Positions 8,356-16,713 of a stretch of 64,000 nt of DNA are shown one piece after another. The DNA lies in contig OZ242023.1 in the NCBI GenBank assembly GCA_965204915.1, positions 1,178,001 to 1,242,000 on the forward strand. The letters are read 5' to 3'. The stretch's first letter is position 1. Every line of letters starts with the position of its first letter. The notes under the pieces were generated by a model. The model did no database searches and was not told the DNA's origin. It was given only the letters and a program-made list of their open reading frames with translations. The DNA comes from HK1 sp965204915. Its GTDB lineage: Bacteria; Pseudomonadota; Gammaproteobacteria; HK1. The position numbers and the translations under genes are program-made.

Positions 8356-9141
8356 ATGACAATCCAGCGGGAAGAAGCCGTGTACTTCGCACGGCAGCTC
8401 CGCACGGCACGTGCACAGGTCCAGGCGGACGCCGAGGGCTATGTGGCGGTCGCCATCGCCGTCGAGCAGCTCGCGGCGGCGTGGGGGGCGAAAAAAACCG
8501 GAATGGACGCGGCCATGGAGGTGATTGTCAAAGCCCTCTCTCCTCTCAGTGACGGCTGGGCGCACGGGCACAATGGCTCGCCTTCCCTCAATGCCGTCTG
8601 CCACCGCGTGCGCAAGGCGCGCAACGTCGCCGTCCATGAAGGCGCCATGCCGCGTGCCGTAGCCGCCCATGCCATCGACCTCACCATCGGACTGGAGATT
8701 GCCCTGATGACTGATGCCGACACCCACGCTGCACACGCCTGGATGGTGCCCCATCCCACGGTTGCGCATCCCTGGATGACCGTCGCGCAGGTGCGTGGCG
8801 CGCTCCTCGCAGGCGGGTTCAGCGCCCTCCCCATCTGGTGGGAGGATGCTTGTGCTTGGCGCCTCGTGTGCGACATCGATGTGGTGGCGTATCTGCAGAA
8901 GGCCCCAAAAAACATCAAACAGAAACAGGAATGGGAGCGGAAACGGCTACAGGACGTGGCGGGCACGAAAGACCAAATGCTACCGCTGCATCCGCCTCCG
9001 CTCGTCTGCCACCCGGGAGACGATGTGCGAGAGCTGGATTTGTCCCTCTTGCGCGGCGGATTGCCTGCCTTGGTGGTCTGTGGAAGTGACTCCGGACGCC
9101 TCCTCGGCGTTCTGACGCCGCACGACTTGCTGACCAGATAA
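8356..9141 (+). CDS. HEPN-like domain fused to a C-terminal CBS-like segment (paralogue B)
   Basis: This is a 261-residue paralogue of the protein at 4694-5461, similar over its whole length and preceded by GGAGGAAAACCC. RNVAVH at residues 89-94 keeps the HEPN-type Arg and His, and the C-terminus again ends LLGVLTPHDLLTR. The region between (about residues 190-230) is more diverged, with a lysine/glutamine-rich insertion KNIKQKQEWERKR. Conservation of both motifs in two diverged copies argues that both are functional and possibly form a heteromer. The leader sequence upstream of the start is shared with paralogue A. Confidence 0.6.
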   Translation: MTIQREEAVYFARQLRTARAQVQADAEGYVAVAIAVEQLAAAWGAKKTGMDAAMEVIVKALSPLSDGWAHGHNGSPSLNAVCHRVRKARNVAVHEGAMPRAVAAHAIDLTIGLEIALMTDADTHAAHAWMVPHPTVAHPWMTVAQVRGALLAGGFSALPIWWEDACAWRLVCDIDVVAYLQKAPKNIKQKQEWERKRLQDVAGTKDQMLPLHPPPLVCHPGDDVRELDLSLLRGGLPALVVCGSDSGRLLGVLTPHDLLTR

Positions 9142-9211
9142 CGACATGGACACGAATCGCCCGGGCGGCTGCCGGAATCGACCCCGGACCGGACCCGGAG
9201 CCCGGATGGCT

Positions 9212-9628
9212 TCAGGGCATCGTCCAGTTCTCGATGGCGATGCCCGGGATTGCGCCGAAATCCTTCTCGTTGTTGGTGACCACGACGAGTCCCAGCGAGA
9301 TCGCCTGGGCCGCGATCTGGCGGTCGTAAGCATTGCGCCTCGAAGGGGCCGCCGCCTGTATCCGGCCGAAGACTCGCGCCGCGGCGTCGTCGAACGGCAT
9401 CACGACGACGTCGGCGAGAACCGGGGCCGCGTCCCTTCTCGCTCCATCCTGATCGCCGCTCTTCGCAAACCAGGTTTCCAGCTCCCCGAGGGTGACGGCC
9501 GACATGACGAGGTCGCCTGCCTCGCATTCGCCGAACCGCCGGTCGAGGTGCTCGTTTCCGCCCTGGATGGCATACACGCAGATATTGGTGTCGAGCAGGT
9601 ACTTCAACGAACCAATCCCTTCAGCCAT
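9212..9628 (-). CDS. vapC: VapC-type PIN-domain toxin
   Basis: This 138-residue PIN-domain ribonuclease is of the VapC toxin type, which cleaves specific RNAs when freed from VapB. The PIN acidic residues are visible: the Asp of YLLDTNICVY, the Glu of VTLGELE, the Asp of AYDRQIAAQA and the Asp of NNEKDF. The start at 9628 overlaps the end of the antitoxin gene by 8 bp, the usual coupled arrangement. Length is normal for VapC. Confidence 0.9.
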   Translation of the reverse strand: MAEGIGSLKYLLDTNICVYAIQGGNEHLDRRFGECEAGDLVMSAVTLGELETWFAKSGDQDGARRDAAPVLADVVVMPFDDAAARVFGRIQAAAPSRRNAYDRQIAAQAISLGLVVVTNNEKDFGAIPGIAIENWTMP

Positions 9629-9935
9629 TCCCGTCCGGGAGGCGGAAGGCGCCGTCGGCCGGCCAGTCGCGTTCGTCCTGAACCGGCTGGTCGCGCCGGA
9701 AGTCCCTGAAACGGGGCCGCAGCTTGCGGAACGCGGCGCCGAGTCCGGTGAGCTTTCGCCTCGCGGGGCGCACGATCAGCTCTTCTCCCCGCCGCTCTAT
9801 CTCGACCTCGACGTCGACGCTGCCGAAGGCGAGCGCTTTCGGGATCCGAACCGCCTGGCTGTTCCCGTTCTGAAACAACCGGGTTCGTCTGGGGGCGCCG
9901 TATGCACCGGGTTGCCGTGGCCTGGGGGTCTCCAT
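9621..9935 (-). CDS. vapB: VapB-type antitoxin with AbrB/SpoVT fold
   Basis: This is the antitoxin partner of the PIN toxin. The AbrB-type motif is clear: RLFQNGNSQAVRIPKAL followed by VEIERRGEELIVRP. The ATG at 9935 gives 104 residues with a longer N-terminus than usual (METPRPRQPGAYGAPRR); VapB proteins often start just before the TRLFQNG block, but no better start codon is seen there. The acidic C-terminus (QDERDWPADG) would bind VapC. Pairs of this kind usually repress their own promoter, which would lie just above 9935. Confidence 0.8.
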   Translation of the reverse strand: METPRPRQPGAYGAPRRTRLFQNGNSQAVRIPKALAFGSVDVEVEIERRGEELIVRPARRKLTGLGAAFRKLRPRFRDFRRDQPVQDERDWPADGAFRLPDGNG

Positions 9936-10417
9936 GGACACTTGGGGTCGCCTCCCTTGGGTCGTGGCTCGACGTTCGTCCGGCCGTCCTGGAAGCTCGA
10001 ACCGGCCGTGCCGGGACTCTACCCATGCTCTCCGATGTCTGTAAACACGTCCATATCTACATCGACGATGGCTGCCCCGGTCCCGACGGGTCTCCCCGGC
10101 ACGCTCGAAGCTCCCGGTGGACGGCCGACGACGGTGCACGACATCCGCCGCTCCGGGGCCGCCGTCCGGCACCACGGCATAGGTCGTGACAGCGCAGGCG
10201 GGTCATCCGGCCATCTCCGATCGAAGCGAAGACAGGGCATTGGGAGGAGAGGGTCTTCCGGCGCGGGGAATCGTCCCCGGACGATCGGACGATCACCGTA
10301 TGGCGGTATGGCGGGACGTGGGGCTGACGCCGGCCGAGCGGGGGCGGTCCCCGCCGGCGGGAATCGTGCGGGGTCGTTGACGGCCAGGGCCGGCCGCCGG
10401 TGCGGTAAGCTGTGCTC
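9936..10417. other. 480-bp gap without a recognisable gene
   Basis: The sequence between vapB and the next plus-strand gene gives only short frames with skewed composition in all six frames. An inverted repeat around GCGGTCCCCGCCGGCGGG (about 10344-10361) could be a regulatory or terminator hairpin. The vapBC promoter and the promoter of the 10418 gene must lie here. Confidence 0.4.
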
Positions 10418-11989
10418 ATGAGTTCCAGACGCAAGCTGCCCATCGGCATCCAGACCTTCCGCACCATCCGTGAGGAGGGCTGTTACTACGTCGACAAGAC
10501 CGCCTACATCGATCTGCTGCTCGATGAGGGCACCCACTACTTTCTGTCCCGTCCGCGGCGCTTCGGCAAGAGCCTGTTCCTGGACACCCTGAAGGAGCTC
10601 TTCGAGGGCAACGAGGCGCTGTTCGAGGGGCTGGCCATCCACGGACGCCGGGACTGGTCGGTGCGTCATCCGGTGCTGCGGCTCAGCTTCGGCACCGGTG
10701 ATTTCAAGCAACCGGGTTTCCTGGAAGCGAGCTTCATGGAGAAGCTGGCCGCCGCCGAGGCCGAGGCGCAGGTGGTCACGGACTACGCCACGGCCCCCGG
10801 ACGCTTCGCGGCGCTGCTCGCGGCGCTGCATCGCCGGACCGGCCAGCGGGTGGTGGTGCTGGTGGACGAGTACGACAAGCCGATCCTGGATGCGCTCGCC
10901 GTGCCGGACATGGCCCGCGCGAACCGGGACTTCCTGCGCGGCGTGTATTCGGTCGTGAAGGACAGCGACGCCCACGTCCGGTTCACGTTCATCACCGGAG
11001 TCAGCAAGTTCTCCAAGGTCAGCCTGTTCTCCGGCCTCAACAACCTCAAGGACATCACTCTGAACCCGCGTTACTCCGCCATCTGCGGCTACACCGACGC
11101 GGACCTCGACACCGTGTTCGCGCCGGAGCTTCCGGGGTTGGACCGCGACGAGATCCGCCGCTGGTACAACGGCTACGACTGGCTGGGCGGGGAGAGGGTC
11201 TACAACCCCTTCGACATCCTGCTGCTGTTCGACACCCGCGAGTTCGCCGCCCACTGGTTCCGGACCGGCACGCCGACGTTCCTGGTCGAGACGCTGGTCA
11301 GGCGCGGGGTGAGTCCCCTGGCGCTGGAGAGGATGGCCGGCACCGACGACCTGCTCTCCACCTTCGACGTGGACGACATGGCGACGGAGGCGCTGCTGTT
11401 CCAGACCGGCTACCTGACCATCCGGGACCACAGGCGCCTGGGCGGCCGGACCGTGTACCGGCTCGGCTATCCGAACCAGGAAGTGCGCCAGAGCCTCAAC
11501 GACAGCCTGTCGCGCTACCTGGCCGGGGATTCGACGCGCCAGATGGCCAACAGCATCCGGCTTTACGAACTGCTCGAAGCCAACGACTTCGCGGGCCTGA
11601 AGACCCTGTTCCACGTCTTCTACGCGAGCATCCCCCACCAGTGGTACACCAACAACGACATCGCCAACTTCGAGGGCTACTACGCGAGCGTGTTCTACTC
11701 CTACTTCGCGGGTCTCGGTCTGGACGTGACGGTGGAGGACAGCACCAGCCACGGACGTCTGGACATGGCGGTGTGCTTCAACGCCAACGTGTACCTGTTC
11801 GAGTTCAAGGTGGTGGAGCTGGAGCCTGCGGGAGAAGCGGCGCCGCGGAACGCGGCGATGGCGCAGTTGAAGGAACGGCGCTACGCGGACAAGTACCGGC
11901 ACTTGGGGCAGCCGATCCACCTGGTTGCGGTGGAGTTCAGCAAGGAGGCGCGCAACGTGGTGGCGTTCGAGGTGGAGTGTGCGGCATGA
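10418..11989 (+). CDS. AAA-ATPase-like protein with C-terminal PD-(D/E)XK nuclease domain (DUF1703 family)
   Basis: The product has 523 residues from the ATG at 10418. It shows the family opening LPIGIQTFRTIREEGCYYVDKT, a Walker-A-like region FLSRPRRFGKSLF, a Walker-B-like VVVLVDEYDKPILDAL and the conserved FTFITGVSKFSKVSLFSGLNN. The C-terminus has LDMAVCFNANVYLFEFKVVE, matching the Asp...ExK core of PD-(D/E)XK nucleases. Proteins of this family are common, often in multiple copies, in repeat-rich genomes; function is not established. A truncated relative is present on the minus strand at 59085-59245. Confidence 0.85.
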   Translation: MSSRRKLPIGIQTFRTIREEGCYYVDKTAYIDLLLDEGTHYFLSRPRRFGKSLFLDTLKELFEGNEALFEGLAIHGRRDWSVRHPVLRLSFGTGDFKQPGFLEASFMEKLAAAEAEAQVVTDYATAPGRFAALLAALHRRTGQRVVVLVDEYDKPILDALAVPDMARANRDFLRGVYSVVKDSDAHVRFTFITGVSKFSKVSLFSGLNNLKDITLNPRYSAICGYTDADLDTVFAPELPGLDRDEIRRWYNGYDWLGGERVYNPFDILLLFDTREFAAHWFRTGTPTFLVETLVRRGVSPLALERMAGTDDLLSTFDVDDMATEALLFQTGYLTIRDHRRLGGRTVYRLGYPNQEVRQSLNDSLSRYLAGDSTRQMANSIRLYELLEANDFAGLKTLFHVFYASIPHQWYTNNDIANFEGYYASVFYSYFAGLGLDVTVEDSTSHGRLDMAVCFNANVYLFEFKVVELEPAGEAAPRNAAMAQLKERRYADKYRHLGQPIHLVAVEFSKEARNVVAFEVECAA

Positions 11990-12040
11990 GCCTCGATCCA
12001 TCACGAAGAGCCCGCGCGGATGGCCGGCGAGACATTCGCC

Positions 12041-12140
12041 GGGGTGGCGGAGGCGGGGCGGGATCCGGCCGGTGACGGCCACCATCCGAAGGGGCCGGCG
12101 GAGCGGCCTCGCCAATCGACGGAGGGGGAAGAGCGTGAAC
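12041..12140 (+). repeat. About 100-bp dispersed repeat ending in a ribosome binding site, copy 2
   Basis: This is the second copy of the 2931-3026 repeat, sharing GATCCGGCCGG-type sequence, GCGGAGCGGCCTCGCC and a purine-rich GGAGGGGGAAGA ending in GTGAAC, where copy 1 has ATGAAC. Unlike copy 1 it does not lead into a real gene: the frame after the GTG is short, and the sequence overlaps the end of the IS3 remnant. Confidence 0.65.
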
Positions 12141-12342
12141 TGGACGCCCCGGTCGCTGTGATGGATGAGCCCCCCGTTTCCACGGGGGCAGGCTCTTCAC
12201 GGGGCGCACGGCGCTCATGAAGGGCCTGTTCGAGGGCATCGAGGGCCAGATCCGTGTGCAGTGAGCTCGACACCCGCCAGCCCGTCCCCGCGGAAGCGGG
12301 GATACGCCGCGCATAGGCGTCGATGACCAACGCCGGGTAGCC
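12131..12342 (-). pseudogene. IS3-family transposase remnant (DDE integrase core fragment)
   Basis: Read on the minus strand, the sequence gives YPALVIDAYARRI, then SSSLHTDLALDALEQALHERR, then, after a frame change, GLIHHSDRGVQFT. These are consecutive conserved pieces of the IS3-group integrase core. Two short palindromic insertions break it: one of about 18 bp after ARRI (reading PASAGTG) and one of about 23 bp before the HHSDRG block. Both ends of the element are missing, and it is certainly inactive. Confidence 0.7.
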
Positions 12343-12746
12343 GCCCACCCGCTCGTAGCTCTCGATACTCCACGGCTCGTCGAGCCCGAGGGTCGCGTAG
12401 CAGACGGAGTCGAGGGCGTCGATAGTCATCGGAGCATCGAGGTCATGCGCCAATGAGTGAGCCGGCGTATGGTCCGCCGGACCGCCGGGCGGCGACGTCG
12501 AACGTGTGAGGGAGTGCGGGGAACATTCGGTCGAACCGGACCGGGTGCGAAGGAAGCCGTGTGTGGGAGAAACGATTGGGGCGACGAGAGGCTGCCCGGC
12601 GGCGCGTAGTACACTGGAAGACCTGTGCCCTGTCCGAACGAATTGCAGCGGAGACTGGAATCGTTCGCCGACGGCGACGGACCCTCGTGCAGGTGCGTGA
12701 AGAGGTGGCGCCGTATCCGGCGCTTTCCACCTGAGAGGAAGAGGCA
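12343..12746. other. 400-bp gap upstream of the ATPase/nuclease pair, no gene seen
   Basis: No frame here shows family features. The promoter of the pair at 12747 is expected in the last 150 bp. A TAGTACACTGGAAGA stretch around 12606 is one of the few AT-richer sites but does not make a clear promoter. Confidence 0.3.
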
Positions 12747-13811
12747 GTGCTCGATTCACTCGAAGTGAGGGACTTCACGGCCTTCCCGGACGCCACGTTG
12801 CACTTCGCCCGGGGCCTCAACGTCATCGTGGGCGAGAACGGGCTGGGCAAGACGCACCTGCTCAAGCTCCCCTATGCCGTCATGGCGGTGAGCGCAGAGG
12901 AAGGCAGGAGGCCGGACGGCCGGCAGCCCACCAAGGACCTGCTGCGGACTCGGCTCGCCGAAAAGCTCGTCAACGTGTTCCGCCCGGAAAGGCTGGGTCG
13001 TCTCGCACGCCGCCGGCAGGGTCACAGCCGATGCGAGGTAACACTGACGTTCAACGAGCAGGATACTTCCGTCGGATTCAATTTCAGCACGGCGAACAAA
13101 TCCAAGGTCGGTGTCGAACGCGCCCCTTCGGCGTGGCGCGATCATGCTCCGGTGTTCCTGCCCACCCGCGAATTGCTGACGATCTACCCGGGATTCGTAT
13201 CGCTGTACGAGACACACCACCTGGAATTCGAGGAAACGTGGCGCGACACCTGCCTGTTGCTCGGCTCGCCAACGCTCAAGGGGCCACGCTCATCGACGGT
13301 GGCCGAACTGCTGGAGCCCTTGGAAGAACAGATTGGTGGGCGCGTGTTTCTGGAAAAGCAGAGTGGTCGTTTCTACCTGCGGCCGTCGGGTTCCAGTGGC
13401 ACCAGCGATATGGAGATGCCACTGGTCGCCGAAGGCTGGCGCAAGCTCGCCATGTTGATGCGTCTGATCACCACTGGTTCTCTGTACATCGATGGCTGCC
13501 TGTTCTGGGACGAGCCCGAATCCAACCTCAACCCGAAGCTGATCCGCGAAGTCGCGAGGGCGATCCTTCGTCTCTGCGAAGTGGGAATCCAGGTGTTCGT
13601 GGCGACGCACAGCCTCTTCCTCATGAGGGAGTTCGAAATGCTCCTCCATCATGAATTCGCGGACGTCGAACAGCGGTGCTTCGCATTGCGCCGGGGCGAC
13701 GACGGCGTGGAGGTTTCGCAGGTCGATCAGATCGGTGACGCGGATCCGCTGATACTGCTGGACGAAGATTTGATGCAGTCGGATCGTTTCATCGAGGCGT
13801 TTCAAGGATGA
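12747..13811 (+). CDS. AAA family ATPase (SMC/OLD-like, AAA_15/AAA_21 type)
   Basis: The product has 354 residues from a GTG that follows GAGAGGAAGAGGCA. It carries the opening SLEVRDFTAFPDATLHF typical of RecF/OLD-like ATPases, Walker A GENGLGKTHLL, Walker B LFWDEPESNLNP and a late ATHSLFLMREF switch motif. There is no TOPRIM nuclease domain; instead the following gene, overlapping at ATGA, encodes a PD-(D/E)XK-like protein. Such ATPase plus nuclease pairs are typical of phage-defence modules (Septu, PARIS and OLD/Gabija are analogous in logic). The partner here differs from those known nucleases as far as can be seen. Confidence 0.85.
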   Translation: MLDSLEVRDFTAFPDATLHFARGLNVIVGENGLGKTHLLKLPYAVMAVSAEEGRRPDGRQPTKDLLRTRLAEKLVNVFRPERLGRLARRRQGHSRCEVTLTFNEQDTSVGFNFSTANKSKVGVERAPSAWRDHAPVFLPTRELLTIYPGFVSLYETHHLEFEETWRDTCLLLGSPTLKGPRSSTVAELLEPLEEQIGGRVFLEKQSGRFYLRPSGSSGTSDMEMPLVAEGWRKLAMLMRLITTGSLYIDGCLFWDEPESNLNPKLIREVARAILRLCEVGIQVFVATHSLFLMREFEMLLHHEFADVEQRCFALRRGDDGVEVSQVDQIGDADPLILLDEDLMQSDRFIEAFQG

Positions 13812-14314
13812 TGGAGATCGCGGAAGGGGGCCTCACGTTTTCGTTCCCGGACCAGTGCGAAGCCGGCAAGTACGACGACTGGTCGTTCTACCGCAGCCAG
13901 TTCCAGTCCATGGCCGGCGGATCGATGGCGGTTGACATCCTCTGCCTTGCAGGCGGCGTTGCCTGGCTGGTCGAGATCAAGGACTACCGGCAATATCCCC
14001 GGATGAAGCTGAGCGATCTCTGCGACGAGGTGGCGCAAAAAGTACGCGATACGCTGTCGGGCTTGGCGGCGGCGAGCGCAAACGCCGACGATGCCAACGA
14101 GCAGGCACTCGCATGCCGAGCGCTGGCGATGCGCCGGTGGCGGGTCGCACTGCACCTCGAACAGCCGAGCGTGTCGTCACGACTCCGGCGATGGGCAGTC
14201 GATCCCGCCAGCATGAAATCGAAACTGCGCAAGGGATTGAAGGCCATCGATCCCAACCCGGTGGTTGTGGATAGCCAAAGGCCGCATCCCGACATCCCCT
14301 GGACCGTTCGATAG
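13808..14314 (+). CDS. Putative PD-(D/E)XK nuclease partner of the upstream ATPase
   Basis: This 168-residue protein is translated from an ATG overlapping the stop of the ATPase gene, so the two are translationally coupled. Near the N-terminus AVDILCLAGGVAWLVEIKDYRQ has the Asp then ExK spacing of a PD-(D/E)XK active site (Asp, Glu, Lys in VDI...VEIKDY). The rest is helical and basic and ends in VVDSQRPHPDIPWTVR. It looks like an effector nuclease controlled by the ATPase. The nuclease assignment rests on the motif alone. Confidence 0.6.
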   Translation: MMEIAEGGLTFSFPDQCEAGKYDDWSFYRSQFQSMAGGSMAVDILCLAGGVAWLVEIKDYRQYPRMKLSDLCDEVAQKVRDTLSGLAAASANADDANEQALACRALAMRRWRVALHLEQPSVSSRLRRWAVDPASMKSKLRKGLKAIDPNPVVVDSQRPHPDIPWTVR

Positions 14315-14459
14315 CAGCACCGAACTCACCAACCATCGCGGGACAACTTCAGCCCCCACGACCGATCGGCCGTCCCCCGCGTGCCCACCCGAGCCTGATC
14401 GGCGACAGATTGCACCGGCCGGACTTGTATCCGGCGGGTGCTGTCAAGACGTCGCGCCT

Positions 14460-16700
14460 TCACCCGAGCCGGATCGGCAGCGATTCCACCGGCTCGCCGG
14501 TCAGGGCAAGGATGGCGTTGGCGATGGCCGGGGCCATGGGCGGCAGGCCCGGCTCTCCCACGCCGGTCGGCGGATCGCCCGAGGGCACGATGTGCACGTC
14601 GATCGGCGGCATGTCCGGCATCCTCGGCACGATGTAGTCGTGGAAGTTGCTCTGCCGGACCTGCCCGTCCCGTAGCGTGATCTCCGCGCCGTCGAGCGTC
14701 ATCCCGATCGCCATCAGCGCCGCGCCCTGCACCTGGGCTTCGACCGAGCGCGGGTCCACGGCCAGGTTGCAGTGGATGGCGCTGGTCACCCGGTGCAGCT
14801 TCGGCCTGCCGCCTTCGATGGACAGATCCACGACGTGGGCGACCACCGAATTGAACGACTCGTGCACCGCAACGCCCCATGCCCTTCCCGGCGGCAACCG
14901 CTTCACACCGTATCCGGACTTCTCCACCACCAGATCCAGCGCGGCCAGGTGGCGCGGATGCCCGGCCAGCAGCTTGCGGCGCAGAGCGACCGGATCCTGG
15001 CCGCTTTCCCGCGCGATCCGGTCGATGAGGGTCTCCATGACGAACGCCGAATGGGTATGCCCCACCGAGCGCCACCACAGGATCGGTACCGGCGTCTCCG
15101 GGTGGTGCACGGTGGCCGCCACCGGCAGGTCGTATGCCGTGTCGGCCACGCCCTCCACCGCCGTTGCATCCACGCCGTCCTTGACCAGGAACTGCTCGAA
15201 CGCGGTGCCCTTGAGGATCGAAGGGCTGACGATGGTGTGCTTCCAGGCGCCGACGTTGCCGGCCTCGTCGAGGCCGATCTCGGCCCGGTGCATGGTGAAC
15301 GGGCGGTAATACCCCCCGCGCACGTCGTCTTCCCGGGTCCAGACCACCTTCAGGGGCTCGCTCCGCCCGGCCGCCAGCCAGGCCTTCATCACCCGCGCGG
15401 CGTCGGCCAGGTAGTCGGCGGTAGGGGTCGCGCGCCGCCCGAATCCGCCCCCGGCGAACATGGTGTGGATGTGCACCTGTTGCGGCTGCAACCCCAGGAT
15501 GCCCGCGACGGTGGCCTGGTCGATGGTCTGGAACTGGGTGCCGGTCCAGATGTCGCAACGCCGTTCGCTGCCGGCTCCGGTGACCTCGACCAGCGCGTTC
15601 AGGGGCTCCATCGGCGCGTGGGCCAGAAAGGGAAAGCGGAAGTCGGCGGAGATCTTCCTTGCCGCGCCGGCCAGCCCCGACACGTCGCCGGGCCGGGCCG
15701 TCACGCCGTCCCGGCCCAGCAGTTGCCTGAACTGCGCTTCGAGCTCTCCGGTGTCGGCCCGAGCCTCCGGCGCCCGCCACTCGACCCCGAGCCTGTCCCG
15801 CGCCATCTTCGCCGGCCAGAAGCCGTCCGCCACCACCGCCACGCCGGTGGCGCCGCGGTCGAGGTCGACCTGCATCACGTGGTCCACCCCCCCGACCCCT
15901 CGCGCGTCCCGGTCGTCGAATCCGGCCACGGTTCCGGCAAAGTGCGGCGGGCGGGCGATCAGCACCGTCTTCATGCCGGGACGGCGCGCGTCCATGCCGA
16001 AGGATTGCCGGCCGGTGGACTTGGCGGGGGTATCGAGCCGACCCGCCGCTTTGCCGATCAGCCGGAACCGGTCCGGGGTCTTGAGGGCCACCTTTGCGGG
16101 CACCGGCAGGGCCATGGCCGCCGTGCTCATCTCCCCGTAGTCCGCGCTCCTGCCGTCGGCGGACAGCAGGCGGCCTTCCCGGGTCTCGATGGTATGGGCC
16201 TCCACGCCCCAGTGCCGGGCGGCGGCCTCGACCAGCATGGCGCGCGCCCGCGCGCCGAGCTCGCGATACTGGGTGAAGCTGTTCTGGATGGAGTTCGAGC
16301 CGCCGGTCATCTGGATGCCGAAGATCGGGTCCTTGTACGCCTCGCCGGCCGGGGCCAGCTCGGCGCGGACCTTGAGCCAGTCCGCGTCCAGCTCGTCGGC
16401 CAGCACCCGGGCGAGTCCGGTATGGGAGCCCTGCCCGAATTCCAGGCGGTTGATCCGGATGGTCACCGTGCCGTCCGGGTCGATGCGCAGGAACTCGTCC
16501 GGTTGCTGGTTCGGCTTCAGATCGGCGCCGTCACCACCGCCCGAGGCGGCGGCCCGCACCGCGCCGGCAGGAGCGAGGCCGAGGGCGAGGCCGGAGGCGC
16601 CGGCGAGCTTGATGAACCCGCGGCGGCTGATGCCCTGGCCCTGGCCGGCGCCCGCCTGCCAGGCGAATCCGAGCTTGTTCAGAAGTGATGGATGTTTCAT
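14460..16700 (-). CDS. Molybdenum hydroxylase large subunit, isoquinoline 1-oxidoreductase beta (IorB) type
   Basis: This is the exported catalytic molybdopterin subunit of an IorAB-type dehydrogenase, 746 residues. The start at 16700 follows GGGAGGCGCACC and is followed within 30 residues by a twin-arginine signal SRRGFIKLAGASGLALG, so the folded enzyme is sent to the periplasm. Conserved blocks are NRLEFGQGSHTGLARVLADEL, MFAGGGFGRRA and the C-terminal GVGEPGLPPMAPAIANAI with the catalytic Glu. IorB-type enzymes split the family domain order, which fits the missing N-terminal small domain. It forms an operon with the 2Fe-2S gene 13 bp upstream. The aldehyde or N-heterocycle substrate cannot be chosen. 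Confidence 0.87.
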   Translation of the reverse strand: MKHPSLLNKLGFAWQAGAGQGQGISRRGFIKLAGASGLALGLAPAGAVRAAASGGGDGADLKPNQQPDEFLRIDPDGTVTIRINRLEFGQGSHTGLARVLADELDADWLKVRAELAPAGEAYKDPIFGIQMTGGSNSIQNSFTQYRELGARARAMLVEAAARHWGVEAHTIETREGRLLSADGRSADYGEMSTAAMALPVPAKVALKTPDRFRLIGKAAGRLDTPAKSTGRQSFGMDARRPGMKTVLIARPPHFAGTVAGFDDRDARGVGGVDHVMQVDLDRGATGVAVVADGFWPAKMARDRLGVEWRAPEARADTGELEAQFRQLLGRDGVTARPGDVSGLAGAARKISADFRFPFLAHAPMEPLNALVEVTGAGSERRCDIWTGTQFQTIDQATVAGILGLQPQQVHIHTMFAGGGFGRRATPTADYLADAARVMKAWLAAGRSEPLKVVWTREDDVRGGYYRPFTMHRAEIGLDEAGNVGAWKHTIVSPSILKGTAFEQFLVKDGVDATAVEGVADTAYDLPVAATVHHPETPVPILWWRSVGHTHSAFVMETLIDRIARESGQDPVALRRKLLAGHPRHLAALDLVVEKSGYGVKRLPPGRAWGVAVHESFNSVVAHVVDLSIEGGRPKLHRVTSAIHCNLAVDPRSVEAQVQGAALMAIGMTLDGAEITLRDGQVRQSNFHDYIVPRMPDMPPIDVHIVPSGDPPTGVGEPGLPPMAPAIANAILALTGEPVESLPIRLG

Positions 16701-16713
16701 GGTGCGCCTCCCG

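Noticed and set aside
10019..12115. A 698-codon minus-strand frame opposite the DUF1703 gene
   Set aside because: It is the mirror of the recognised gene, with low-complexity composition and no motifs.
12278..12312. A palindrome (CCCCGCGGAAGCGGGGAT) resembling a type I-E CRISPR repeat
   Set aside because: Only one clear copy exists, the second nearby palindrome differs, spacing is wrong, and both interrupt a transposase remnant. There are no cas genes in the window.
14772..16688. A 638-codon plus-strand frame opposite the IorB-type gene
   Set aside because: It is an antisense shadow; the minus strand carries a twin-arginine signal and all family motifs.
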